Origin: Hyaloscypha bicolor E
Lineage: Eukaryota > Ascomycota > Leotiomycetes > Helotiales > Hyaloscyphaceae
Length of the DNA stretch: 64,000 nt
Assembly (NCBI RefSeq): GCF_002865645.1
Contig: NW_020194693.1
Location: 992,001 to 1,056,000 of the forward strand
Direction of reading: 5' to 3'
Of the stretch, positions 49,195 to 60,511 are shown piece after piece; the stretch's first letter is position 1; each line of letters begins with the position of its first letter. The translations under genes and the position numbers were made by a program. The notes beneath the pieces were generated by a model, which saw only the letters and a list, made by a program, of their open reading frames with translations, was not told where the DNA came from and did not search any database.

Positions 49195-49737
49195 TCACGT
49201 GATCGCGATAACGCATGCGGCTGGCTAGTATTTAGAACACCAAAGCTCCTGTACTTACGAGCTTCCCTCCTTAGTTTAGAATCCTCGGATTAAGAGCCAC
49301 TCTGCCTGCTTTCCAAGCCCAGAGCCCGGTTTCGTGACAGTTATAACATGTGAGAATTAGGCTCGCACCACAGTTCACTGGGCCAAAAGACCACAGTATT
49401 TACCACAGGTGAATACGCCTAATTACGATTAAATGGCTGGACTGTAGTCACGTGACCTCACACACGTGACATTAGTTTTATGTCATTTTAAATAAAGCCT
49501 TTATATATAAGACTTGTAATAGCCGTGGGAAGATTAATAATCGAAGCTTTAGACTGCTATATGACATATTCATTGTGCTGCCACCAGGGGCAAGTTCGCT
49601 TACGATTTTCGTACTAAATGTTGTAGTAAATGCGGGTGTATGTAATATAATTGAGATAATCTGGAGCTGAAGGCTCGGGTGCTCGGTAAAATAAGCGAAT
49701 GTAAGGTCACGTGACACTTGCACGTGACACTAAATTT
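49195..49737. mobile_element. Candidate inverted-repeat (MITE-like) element rich in CACGTG
   Basis: AAATTTAGCGTCACGTG at 49195-49211 is matched in inverse orientation by CACGTGACACTAAATTT at 49721-49737 (16 of 17 positions). The 543-bp segment between contains three further CACGTG palindromes near 49449, 49464 and 49707. A target-site duplication is not clear, and no coding capacity for a transposase is seen. Confidence 0.45.
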
Positions 49738-50596
49738 GAACTCAAATAACCTTCTATAAAGAAATAACGAATATCGAATATCATTGCTCTAATAAACTAT
49801 TAGACAACCTTCTATACTATATATAGTATGTTTACTTCAAAATTTGTTAACATACTAGGGATTAATAGGAGTTGGAAAAGTGGGATTTTTAATATATTTC
49901 CTTGATTTAAGCGAACTTCATCCCTGGAGCAGCGCAACGGATAATGGCGCATATGAGATTGGCAGGACAGGCCCTTACGTTAGTAAGGACAGCTCGAATG
50001 GCGGTTCTCAAGAAAACTGTATGGGTGGGATAATCCATGATGGACGGGCAGTTTGTTAGGAGGCTAGATCTGGACTGCCCAGTTCTACGAGGCGCCTACT
50101 GTCATAAGATACTGCTCACAAATGGCGAGCTGTCTTCTCCCCACTCTGCGGAAGTAAATGCGGAAGCAAAACATCTTTCAGCGACTCTCAAGAGCCTTCC
50201 GAAGAGTCAACACAGAGCGGTGAGGATGCCTGCAACGCAACGCAATGCAACGCACTGCGTATTGCGCTAACGAATAGAAGGCGGCAAAATGATCACCGAG
50301 TACATTTGAACCATCATGTGCGGTCTCAACATCTGCCTTGTTGTCGGCTTACCAGACCAAGGACAGAGTCTGATTGAGTTGGGGTCTGCGCGACGTCGCC
50401 GAATGTTGCAGGTGGCGTCCAAACATCACCCCTTACATCTGCACATCGATTTTCCCAAGACCAATAGCCCGACATCTGCACCACCTTTGGCCGTTCCTCC
50501 CATCCAACTTCAAGTACTTAAGCAACGGTCGAAGTCGCATTCCAGCCTTGTGTTACCCCATTCCTACCCAATGCAAAGTCTAGCACTTATACAACG
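49738..50596. other. Intergenic, promoter of the membrane protein gene
   Basis: Normal base composition returns here. No supported gene is seen; short frames at 50037-50270 and 50316-50660 lack motifs, and the second overlaps the next gene's start. Confidence 0.4.
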
Positions 50597-52048
50597 ATGC
50601 TACTCCCTTTGCCGATTCAGAATCTCCTTAACATGGTTGCAGCCCTTTGCGTCAAGATGAGAAGCATCATTTTTCGATCCATGATAGAGATGGACGTTGC
50701 CTCCACTCCCGATTTACTTTCTCAATTCGCAGGCATCATCCCACTCGCTTGCCACCTCGCCAGCCCTCGATATGCGTTCCAACTGGTTGGAGCTGCAGCC
50801 TTGACACACAGGTTGTCTGTCTCCATGTTCCCCCGGCTCGGAGTCTTCAAAAACATAGCAACACTTCTGAAAGAGGGTCCGCAGTTCTTCGACAGAGTGG
50901 ACTCGCTCGGAACACAAGAAGTCTGGGACGTCAACTGGGGTAGCACCTTCCCTTGCGCGAATGGTGCAGCTGGTACCATCATCGCATCCTACGCAATTCA
51001 GGAGTCGCGACGCCGCGAGAAAATCCAGACGTCCGCATCTGGCAATGCAAGTCGCCAGGTTGTAGAAGGCTCTATGGTAAGAGACGTGGAAGGAACAACG
51101 ATCGCCACCAACGCGTCTCGGGGATCATTCCAGTCATCTCGGCCGGAGAAGGAAGGGTCTATTTCAAGTTCCATGGTCGAGAAAGTTACTAGCCCAGTAT
51201 TTTATCGAGGGCAAGAGCTTCATGTGCTCCAGGTCAGCAGGAGACAGCCAAATATAAGCTGGTACTGCAAGGCCATTGAGTCGGTCCATGTCCAGAATCT
51301 TGCATATCTTGCCCTCCTAGGGTGTGCCGCAGTTATGGCGTTTTGCCAGCTCTATGCCACCATGGCAGCATTACTCATCGGCGTTCTTTCCAAGATTGCT
51401 TGTCGCTTTACGAATATCCAGAAGCCACTGAGTTTCCTTGAGAACAATGAAAAGCACGACGCGTGTATGCTGGTAGCAGCGCATAGAAATGCAAGTGTCT
51501 GGTACTTGTACATTGGTGATCGGGGAGTGGTGGACCACCTCTTGAACAAAGATATGGTTCGTGTTGAGCCGAGGAGCGCCTTACTGGCCAACTATTTCCA
51601 GCTCGCGCATATTCTGCAAGTTATCGCAATGGCCTTCGCTGCAGCGCATCGAGGCTGGGACGGTGCTGTAATGGTGCTGATGATGCTTGTTTCCTGGTTC
51701 GCGGAGTGGGAATTCGAAGATCGCCATCTTGCCAAGCACTGGATGAACAAACACGGAATTGGCGTAGAGGCAAGGACTTTTCATTTTGGACGGCGAACCC
51801 AAATGATTTGTGCCATTCACAGCTTCAGCGGAGCCCGGAGCAGGCAGTGGATGGACAGTATCATTGTCCCCAGTCTCAGGCGAGATACCCTTTTAGAGCG
51901 TCTTGGGCACTCTGCCACAACGCCACAAATCACCGGCGAGACATTACTGACGCCTTCCGACGAGGCGCAAATCTGTCAGCAGAAAGCACAAGTTGAAACC
52001 GCTGTTGAGATCATAAAGAGAGCTGTCGCAGGCATGGAAGATGCATAA
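50597..52048 (+). CDS. Multi-pass membrane protein of unknown function, upstream of a HET-like gene
   Basis: A single exon encodes 483 aa from the ATG at 50597. The N-terminal part is moderately hydrophobic (LLSQFAGIIPLACHLASPRYAFQLVGAAA) and carries FFDRVDSLGTQEVWDVNWG. A Ser/Arg-rich linker (about residues 130-205) follows. The C-terminal half has about four membrane segments in two hairpins: one at VQNLAYLALLGCAAVMAFC and YATMAALLIGVLSKIACRF, another at YFQLAHILQVIAMAFAA and WDGAVMVLMMLVSWFAEW. Between the hairpins sits a polar domain (HDACMLVAAHRNASVWYLYIGDRGVVDHLL). I do not recognise a named family. The gene lies on the same strand as, and about 930 bp before, a HET-like gene, and directly after the AT-rich block. 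A membrane partner in self/non-self recognition is a possibility, not a finding. Confidence 0.75.
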   Translation: MLLPLPIQNLLNMVAALCVKMRSIIFRSMIEMDVASTPDLLSQFAGIIPLACHLASPRYAFQLVGAAALTHRLSVSMFPRLGVFKNIATLLKEGPQFFDRVDSLGTQEVWDVNWGSTFPCANGAAGTIIASYAIQESRRREKIQTSASGNASRQVVEGSMVRDVEGTTIATNASRGSFQSSRPEKEGSISSSMVEKVTSPVFYRGQELHVLQVSRRQPNISWYCKAIESVHVQNLAYLALLGCAAVMAFCQLYATMAALLIGVLSKIACRFTNIQKPLSFLENNEKHDACMLVAAHRNASVWYLYIGDRGVVDHLLNKDMVRVEPRSALLANYFQLAHILQVIAMAFAAAHRGWDGAVMVLMMLVSWFAEWEFEDRHLAKHWMNKHGIGVEARTFHFGRRTQMICAIHSFSGARSRQWMDSIIVPSLRRDTLLERLGHSATTPQITGETLLTPSDEAQICQQKAQVETAVEIIKRAVAGMEDA

Positions 52049-52981
52049 TGGTGTTCCGATCACATGAATGCACTCGTTTCATTTTATGTTACCTCCAGAG
52101 TCTCGCGGTGGTGACGGGCAGGTCGCTGTCTCAGTCTCAGCCTCAGTCTCAGCCTCAGTCGGCCTTTTCTTCTTCTTTTTTCTTCTTCTTTTGCTGTTGT
52201 TTTTGCTGTTGAATCCGAAAAGTATGCCTGAACTCGGCAGGGGATGCCCATCCCTGCTCGCCGAGGCCAGGCTTTCCTTGGGGCTTTTTGTACCCCCCCT
52301 AATTGAATGTAACAGCGGGTCAAAGTGCAGGGGTTTTTTTTTGGTATGGCAACTGGACCGTGCCAGGCTGGTTTTGGGGGACCCACTATTACATTTATTA
52401 GGGGGGGGGCGGCGGGAGTAGGGTTGATTCAATATCAGATGGGGCTGAAACGCCCCAAAATACAATTTCGCACCTCTCGTTGCGGATCAATTCGCAGTCT
52501 GCCCCGTGCCCCTTGCCAGGGTTCTACGTAATCTACTCCGTATCCCTTTACAGCAGCCTATTGGATAGGTTAACCTAGTGCGCTGCTTACCGTGACCGCA
52601 ATTTGCTGCAGCCCATGTTTAAGGTTAACTGCTCGAGTCAGTGCGGTGCTGGCGTGGCACTGAGTCACTGCCGAGGCTCTTGCCAGATACCGGACGAAGT
52701 CTTCTACCTGTTTGAATTAAACGTATCTTTTCTTTTTTTACTCGACCCGGTCAGAATTCGCTATCTTTCGAGTGCGGGCATCTGTCGTAATGTTTTCGCA
52801 GCAATCCCAATCGCCAATCAATCACAGTGCACTATTTAGAGCCCCCAGAACCTCATGCTGCCTGAATTGAATTCTAAAGGTTTCAAAATCACGCTCGAAA
52901 TATATTTTTGGAGCCGCGACAAGGTTGCCAACTCATTGGCCTGACTTCGAAACGAGACGAAGTACCCCAAACTCCCCAGAT
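52049..52981. other. Intergenic with simple repeats, promoter of the HET-like gene
   Basis: Contains a hexameric CTCAGT/CTCAGC microsatellite at about 52128-52158, T-rich runs (52163-52210), a T8 run near 52333 and a G9 run near 52402. No supported gene. Confidence 0.5.
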
Positions 52982-55900
52982 ATGTCCAGGTCGCCCCAGT
53001 CTTTACGATCTCCAAGGCTGTTATCGCCGCAACGCTCACCTGGGCACAGTCTCACATCCCCACCTCAGCTTCCCGCAAGCCATGCCTACTCATCATCATC
53101 CACAAGCTCCAACATTTCGTCTGCACGGTCCCAAAGTGTCGATTTACTGGATGAACTCGAGAGGCTGGTAAAGAGCAAGATGGGATGGAGCACCATGAGG
53201 GATGCCTCGGAAGTGGACAATAGTATGGCCATGTCTTGGAGTCAGACCAGAGATGATGCCAGTGTCAAGAGTGACAGCTCCGGCGTGACAAGTGATTCTA
53301 GCTTGTCGGGAAAGTACGGACATGGGGTGACGAAGACCTTCCGGCCATGTCTTATTGACTTCAAGGAGGAGCTCAAAAAGAACGAATTTCCTTTGTCAGT
53401 CTTCAGTTCTGCTTCGGTTAATCGAACACTGACCAAAACTACAGAGGACTCAAGACTGCAATCGAGGATGGCTGTCGGTCACTATACAGAGCCGTGTCTG
53501 CTGTAACTCAACGCCGCGGGAGCGATGCATCGGGATTCATATCTCCCACGAGCCTCAACTCAGATCACCAAAGCCTGATAGGACATAATTTCTACTTTGA
53601 AGAGCTAGACAAAGCCTACACCATGCTCATGCCAGTCGCTCTCGATAGTAAAACCAAGCACGACCCACTTCCTCGCTCAGAAAGAAATGACTACGTAGGT
53701 GAGATCGATAGTCTCCTGAAGAGACTTCCCGTTCATCCTCGACAGCTTCCCAGCGATATGTTGTCACGAATAGGTTCTTCGCGACCCAGGCTCGGGAATC
53801 TTACAAGCGTTTCGGAATGGAGCAAACTTGACATCGTTCGGGTCCCTGCCACGCGAGAAGTCCGTCTTGCCTCGCTCAAAACTTTGAGATCCGAAATTGA
53901 AATCAAGCCCAACATCCTACCCTACATCAACGCTTCGGCACATCTCATCAACGAGGCACTCAAGCATCTGCTATCTTCCCCTAAACAAGATGAGAATTAT
54001 TGGCTAGTTGTGATCACCTTCTTGTGGAGCTCGTGGCAGCGCGCAACAATGCTGCACCTTCATAGCCTACTAGACGGCAACTTGAGAAGAGGATTCAACC
54101 CAACTAGTCAAGCCCGGCTTTTACGCCTACAGGCGGTGAATCTCTTCAAGGGTGTGGAGAAGATTGATCTTGAAGGGGACAAGCCCGACGACATCTGTAA
54201 TTGGGCATGGTTGGTACTTCGAAACGACTCCGCGCTCGTTCCTCAAGACTTCCGTTACTTTCTTGAGGTATACCGACAATCTGCGACTACATTCGGAAGG
54301 TGCATCGACCATTCCTCATGCCATGGATCCTCGCCACATTTTTGTAACAGGGCCGAGAACCCTCCTCGAGGGCAGCATATCACAGCTTGCGCTTCACAAA
54401 CGTGCGCTAGAATCACATGGGACCGGGAATCGTGGCATGCCGTCGGCAGGACTGCTCACGAGGACGATACCTCAGCTGATGTGGAAATTGAATGCGTAGA
54501 CGAAGAGCTTGCATATATTGCGCTAAATTCAAGGGCTGTATGCTTGGCGCTCCAAAGCAACAAGCTCTGCTACACGGCTGTTACCTCCAGCACTATAGCC
54601 TTTTCCCACGTCACCGCTCACGGTCGAGAGGGCAGTCCTGACGATGGAATTCCGCGTTGTTGGCATGAGCAGTGTGCAGCAATCTCAACAGAACTTGGAG
54701 GAAAATCCTACTGGATCGATAATTCCTGCATTCCTGGAGAGGAGGAGCATCAGCCCGTAAGGAAGAAAATCATCGACGAGATCAATGACATATTCTCGAC
54801 CAGTAAGGCGGTAGTGATCTGCGACAAAGATCTCATGGACATAGACATCCCCGGGGATTTAGATCTGGACAAGCTAGACTCAAAGGCGATAGACCTACCC
54901 GCCCAAAACCCCAACGTAAGGCTTTTGGAGCTGATTGTGGCAAGATTTATTGTCAGTGACTGGAACATGCGAGCTTGGCCGTTGTTGGAGGGCATTCGCG
55001 GGAAACAGAACCTCCAGTTGTTGTTTGCCAGAAACAAAGTTCTATCTCTAGCGTCAGTATTGAAGGTCGTCTGTCGGCATGCGCGACTTGATCTAGCAAT
55101 CTTAGGTTTGACGCTTCGCCATCTGCTTCCCTGGAAGAAGCCTAGAGCCTTGGACTATGCTCATTTGGCCCCTCGGCACGTACCCGCAAGAGAAGCAACA
55201 AAACTTCTTAGTTACCGTTCTGCTCGTCGTTATGGAGATCGCAGAATCATCCAAACACTTTTGGAGGGCAGAACACCGTCTTCGTTCTTCGGCTCTCCAA
55301 CTTATCGTCGAAGCAACGCCTTCTCGTGGTTTCAAAATGCAAAGACTCTTGTTGAAATCAACAAATGGTTGGTTAAATCAAATACAGGCAACGGGATCAA
55401 ACGTAATGAACCACTTCTTGTGGTGAACGCTTTACCTGCGGTCATATCGACATCCGATAGACCAAGAGATGGGGAGGAAGACTTCATTAGTTGGGCACCC
55501 GAATTGCCCCAAACCTACTTGTCTTTTGATGACTCTCAACTACATCTGCGTATGGCATTTAGTGGAAGACAGAAGCGAAGGGAAGAGTCGCCTGAGTTTC
55601 AAAACATTGCTCATGTGATGGTGAACTGGAACGCATTACTGATCGACGGCGATGATAGCGCAGAATCACTGAGTGGCCAGTCGCAGGATGTCCTTGAACT
55701 TTTCCAGAAGGCTCGAGAGTTGTACAAAAAGTGCGTAATTCTTTTCCCGAATGGTTCCTTCGAACTGTCGCATATGTGCAAAGTTGGCATTTGCGGGTAT
55801 AACGGACGTCGAGAAGTAATAGCAGGGCAACTCAAAGATTCTGAAAGGACCTTTCTGGACGAGAACTTCTGGCATTGGTTAGGCGTGCGTTCTTGGAACA

Positions 55901-57653
55901 CTCAAATGCAATCTCGACCTTGCACGATGCAGCACGTTATTTTCTTGCCCGACAAGCAGGAACACGGCCGCTACGAGCCCCTTTCGATTCCTCCTCGTGT
56001 CTCTCGCGCCCTTCGTCGAAACGATTTCAGGGGCATCTTTGACGAGGTCCCCGAGCGTATGCAACCATTTGACAGCTTCCGAGTACATTATGAGCAGAGT
56101 CCTTCAAGATTTGATATGGACATTACCTCTTCGATTCAAATCGAAACGTACCAATCCGTCGTTGTTCAGCATTTTCTCGAAGATGACATGATCCGGACGG
56201 ACGTTGGGGCACCGCGCTGGGAAGAGTTTGTTCAGGTGGAAAAATTGAATGATCTTATAATTGTAAGTGAAAATCCTAGCAAGTCATTATTATTTGCTAA
56301 CAGGCGGCTCAGGGCCCAGATGAAGTCCCCAACTTTATCCAAGCCCTTAAAAATCTTCAACATTCAGCTGAGAATAGCTCGTTCAGAAACAACATGGAAC
56401 TCACGGCCATCATAAAGGAAGCGGAAGTCATGATCGAGGTCTGGCAAGATACTAATGTGACAGCAGAAGGCAATCTTCACAAACTTGACACCTACCCTCG
56501 GACACCATTTCTAGAATCTACTGCTGAAATGGACGACGAATCCGCTTCAGTCAAAAATGCCTACCACAAGCTCCTTGCGGTACTCGAAACCCACAAAGGC
56601 AAGTATCAGAAGAAACACGAACGGCTACACAATGAGCCAGATGACGCTCTCGATACTTTGTTGGTTTCTATGTTACATTTGAAGCACAAAAGTGAGCATC
56701 GACGCACACAGATGCAAGAATGCCTCCGATACTGGTATCAGTGGAAATTATCTGTCGTTCAAGGTACATCGCTTCCTTACGATGATGTGCACGCTCTTTT
56801 CGACAACGCTAGTATCATCATACTTTCGAAACTCTGCAGGAGGGAGAAAGCGACGAGGAGACTTGGCGGCAGGATTATCCAGTTGGTGCAGCCACGCCCA
56901 AAATATGACCGTGATTTTACTGCTCAATGCAGAGCTGTTCTCAATATCATGGTAGCTTTGAGAATTTTGATTCCTCCCACATACACGGCAGCTTCCCAAA
57001 CACCACCGCCTTTGTCCCAATCTCAAACCTTGAAATTACGAGGGGAAAAGTTAGCAAAGGAATCGGAGAATATGTTGTTGGAGGGACAAACAGAGGCGGA
57101 TTATGACGAGCATTCTGAAAATGGTTCAGAAGCCCGGACCGTTATTGGGGATCGTCAAAGATCACCAATGTAAGCTTGTTACTCATCCACTCACAAATTA
57201 GGCTACTAATACCTGTTGCTTCCCAGTACCGAGCTCAATTATTCACCATCTCCACATAGAGATCTTCGATCTTCACGCAGCAATGGCGAAGAAGCACGTC
57301 CGTTTTCGCCGACGTCTTTGCTGCCCCTTGTCCCACACTCACCTACACCAACTGTCATCCACGATAATTTACTCCAGCAGCCGCCACCACGGATTTTCTT
57401 GCCTGTACCTACACCAACTGTCATCCACGATAATTTACTCCAGCAGCCGCCACCACGGGTTCTCTTGCCTGCACCTACTCGGACGACTATTCCCGCACCG
57501 GCGTGGGAAGCCAATTACGCAGATAGAAAATTGTCCAGAGGTCAATTAAAGAAACGACAAGACAAGAGGCATAAGTTCTGTCAAGATAATGCCTGTTTTC
57601 GTGATCGTGAAACGGGAGAATATTATAGGGAAGTGTCGATGGAGAAGTTGTGA
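52982..57653 (+). CDS. Large HET-like protein (heterokaryon-incompatibility domain), 1507 aa
   Basis: Four exons (52982-53394, 53445-56262, 56304-57169, 57227-57653) encode 1507 aa. Introns of 50, 41 and 57 nt have normal GT-AG ends and join EFPL to GLKTAIEDGCRS, NDLII to AAQGPDEVPNF and RQRSPI to TELNYSPSP. The N-terminus (about 150 residues) is Ser-rich and probably disordered. The region of about residues 440-700 resembles the HET domain: YTAVTSSTIAFSHVTAHG, then SYWIDNSCIPGEEEHQPVRKK, then DEINDIFSTSKAVVICDKDLM and FIVSDWNMRAWPLLEGI. These parallel the HET pattern of SHVWSDG, LWIDxLCIP, VLVLD and WxxRxWxLQE. HET proteins trigger cell death after fusion of incompatible hyphae. The C-terminus carries a duplicated Pro-rich 22-aa unit and a short conserved-looking end (LKKRQDKRHKFCQDNACFRDRE). 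The family match is by motif order only. Confidence 0.78.
57342..57473 (+). repeat. 66-bp in-frame tandem duplication in the HET-like gene
   Basis: Two copies of a 66-bp unit encode PTPTVIHDNLLQQPPPR plus five further residues. The copies are nearly identical at the DNA level, so the duplication is recent. It adds 22 residues to a proline-rich linker without breaking the frame. Confidence 0.9.
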
Positions 57654-58027
57654 TATGACCATGGCGTTGGTTGCGAAAATCTTTTGTTATATGTATGCAT
57701 ATATATGACATGTGTATCTGCTCGGTGAGGGATTTTCCTCAAATGTGTTATGTTTGGAGTTCAGGCGAGGGAAAAAAAAGTTTGGCGTTTAAATTCTGGG
57801 ATTTATGTTATTATTGTTTTGCATATGGATAAATGTGTAGATATCTGGTTATTCAATGGGGTATCTGAAGTTATATAAAAGTTTGGAGGGTTTGAACGGT
57901 GCATTTACATGAAGCATATAGATTTAGAATACTATCTTGCTGATATGTACAAATGTCAAAGATAAATTCGGAATAGAAAAATAGCATTCTGGCCAACAAA
58001 GTAACTTAATTGTGCCTTAACGTAAGT
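57654..58027. other. 3' flank of the HET-like gene
   Basis: AT-rich 3' region with no coding signal, ending at the left copy of a 16-bp direct repeat. Confidence 0.4.
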
Positions 58028-58043
58028 TCAAGGTCCATATGAG

Positions 58044-59053
58044 GGCTTGCGACGACTCAATACCTCCGCGTGGTGCAAGCTGGAAACCTTTAGTACTATT
58101 ATCGAGATAGTATCTAGAGGGCTAAGATTGAGTTACGATCGATTATACGCGCCCCTGTGAGCGACCTCGTCCACCGCTCCATTGACACTACGATTAACAA
58201 CACCAGAACGATCACGACAAGTCTTCTGCCAGAGACCACGATCACGATCAACGATAATATCGATACGCTAGTGAGAGCGCGCCCACGATTATCCTTTCCT
58301 CTCTCGATCGCCGAATCCACGATACTCGATTTATATAAACAAACCACCGATTAATAGGGAAGGTCTAGTAGACTTCCCTCGATATATATATATACGTTGA
58401 ATATACAAGGCTCGGGAAAGCGAGGTATAAGGCCCAGTAAAGGAAAGACGTATTTATGGGCAGAATAAGCCTGTAATTAATTACTCTATACGCTTAAGAC
58501 AAGAGAGAAGCTAGTTAAGGGATAGATACGAGGGCCTCTTTTGAGGAGATACGTATCTCCGGCTTCAGCAACGGTATTGTCTACTAGGGCCCCTGGTCGT
58601 AAATATGGGAGGGTAAGAGTATAAAGCGAGCTTGTTTTGGGGTCTCTTATCTTAGAGGATGGTTTGGTTAACGGAAACCTGTTAAACGCACGTCTTAATA
58701 AGGCCTTTGTATATGGAGATAGTAGTAATACGGGCCAAATATTATACTATTTTGGATTTATATTAAGGGGATAGAATAAGAGGCTTAGCCCGTTCTATAC
58801 TCTTGATATAATAAGCAGGTAGTTCCACCAGGTATACGGACGGCTATATTATATTCGAGTCCCTTACTACGATTGTCCTACTTGCCTCGCTGGGGGATCA
58901 AGTCTGGACAGTTACGAGAGCCACGAGGTCTTAGTGCCTCGTTATTTCAGAAGAAACCATGGTCTTTCCTTTGTATATTATATTGGAGATTTAGGCTCAG
59001 CTTTATAGCCACTTCAGGAGGCTCTGCATTCTATGACTAAATCAATCAATCAA
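58044..59053 (+). mobile_element. LINE-like insertion with ATCA-repeat tail and 16-bp target duplication
   Basis: TCAAGGTCCATATGAG occurs at 58028-58043 and again at 59054-59069. The 1010 bp between end on the right with AAATCAATCAATCAATCAA, a short tandem-repeat tail. A simple-repeat 3' tail plus a long target-site duplication is the mark of target-primed reverse transcription, as in Tad1-type non-LTR retrotransposons. The interior has no long open frame and many TA/AG words, so it would be a 5'-truncated, mutated copy or a long SINE. Part of the direct repeat (TCAA) could belong to the tail rather than the target. Confidence 0.5.
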
Positions 59054-59392
59054 TCAAGGTCCATATGAGAGATCGAACGATCCTGCTAAAAAAGAAAATG
59101 TACCCTCACCCTATCATCGCATCATCGGCGATTCATCGTATTTTCTAGGCGGAGCCGCGGAGAGGGCATTGCACATCTTTGTTCAATTGTGCCTCCCAGA
59201 GTCCCAGGCCTGAACCCCGAAACTTCTCTCCTAGGCGACCATAGACAAATATCTCTTCATCTGCAGATTTTTGCATTTCCTGCTTCCTCGAGAGAAATTG
59301 TCTTGCAGTTTGGAAAAAGCTACAGAGCACTATTTCATATCGAGTTAGAAAATGAGAGGGACCTTTCGTTGAATTCTAGAGACGATAGGTGT

Positions 59393-59429
59393 CGAAGACA
59401 ACGACGTAAAGTATCGGGAATACAGGGCA
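59393..59429 (+). repeat. Left arm of a 37-bp inverted repeat flanking the hAT-like element
   Basis: CGAAGACA...TAAAGTATCGGGAATACAGGGCA matches the reverse complement of 60863-60899 at 33 of 37 positions. The two arms bracket the hAT-like insertion, so the latter may have landed in an older inverted-repeat element. Confidence 0.7.
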
Positions 59430-59472
59430 TTTTGACCCTTGGTGCTCTACAGGGTGCGAAATTAGGGCAGAA

Positions 59473-60503
59473 CAGTGTGTCAAATGATTTAGTTTGATTT
59501 GATTAATAGTCGGACTTAACGTCGCGACTAAAGGGGCCCTTCCCTTTGCCCCTTTAGCGTGACGTGAAGTCCGACTATTATAGCCTCTGAATCAAATCAA
59601 ATCAAGTCAAAATCTACTTAATCAAATCATAATCAACTATAATCAACTATAGTTGATTATAGTTAATTATTTAGTCACGTGAGCGTGCACGTACGCTCGG
59701 AGGTTCGAAAGCGAGATAAGGCTAAAATTAGGCTTAGACTAGTCCGTATCCGGTATCGCTTAAGGCGCTCCTTACTAAATCGGGTATCGCGCTGCTTGGT
59801 AAGCGAAGCGGCGCGAGCCGAAGGCGCTAAAATCCCTCGATTTTCTAGTAATTCTTCGCCACCTTATAAATCTTATTATTATAAATAAATTAGCTAAAAA
59901 TAGGCTCTCTCATAAATAGACGCTTTAAAATTAGAGGGTTATATCTAATTAGACGCTTATTAAATAATCTTCTATATTCTAGAGGATTTACATATAAATA
60001 AGAGATTTTCCTCAGGTTACTTTCTTCTCCCTTTACTTTATATATAAATATCTCAATAATTATAGCTCCAATTAAGAAGCTTTCGACTATAAATTTACTT
60101 ATTTTTACTCGATATATTCGAAAATGTCTCAATAATCTTTAATTAACCTTAATATCCCTCAAAATAGAGAGAAATAAAAAAGGATAAAAAAGATAAAGAA
60201 GAGGTTTCTAAGAAAGATATCCAGTTTTTTATACCCGATTTAGACTAGCTTTATACTCTTATATATATTCTATAAGTTTTGTTTATATCTTATTAATATA
60301 GCCGTTAGTTATTTAATAATCTTTTAAGTTACTTGAGAAATTCAAGTTTTCTTAGTATTACGTAATGATTATAGTTGATTATAATTAATTATAATCATAA
60401 TCAAATCAAATCAAGTCAAAATTTGCTGAATCAAATCATAATCAACTATAATTAACTATAGTTAATTATAATTAATTAGCCTTGATTTTTTTTTGATACA
60501 CTG
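59473..60503. mobile_element. hAT-like non-autonomous DNA transposon, 1031 bp
   Basis: The left end CAGTGTGTCAAA (59473-59484) and right end TTTGATACACTG (60492-60503) form a 12-bp terminal inverted repeat with one mismatch. They are flanked directly by the same 8 bp, GGGCAGAA, at 59465-59472 and 60504-60511. An 8-bp target duplication with ends starting CAGTG is diagnostic of the hAT superfamily. Inside are an 80-bp AATCAAATCAAATCAAGTC-type repeat present in direct orientation at both ends (about 59590-59670 and 60397-60476), a 77-bp hairpin, and an AT-rich middle. No transposase frame is seen, so the copy would depend on one elsewhere. Confidence 0.8.
59504..59580. repeat. 77-bp near-perfect hairpin inside the hAT-like element
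   Basis: TAATAGTCGGACTT at 59504-59517 pairs perfectly with AAGTCCGACTATTA at 59567-59580. The next parts of the arms (ACTAAAGGGG against CCCCTTTAG) also pair, with small internal mismatches, leaving a loop of about 10 nt. Confidence 0.85.
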
Positions 60504-60511
60504 GGGCAGAA

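Noticed and set aside
49478..49723. Minus-strand frame of 81 codons
   Set aside because: It lies within the CACGTG inverted-repeat element and has no recognisable protein feature.
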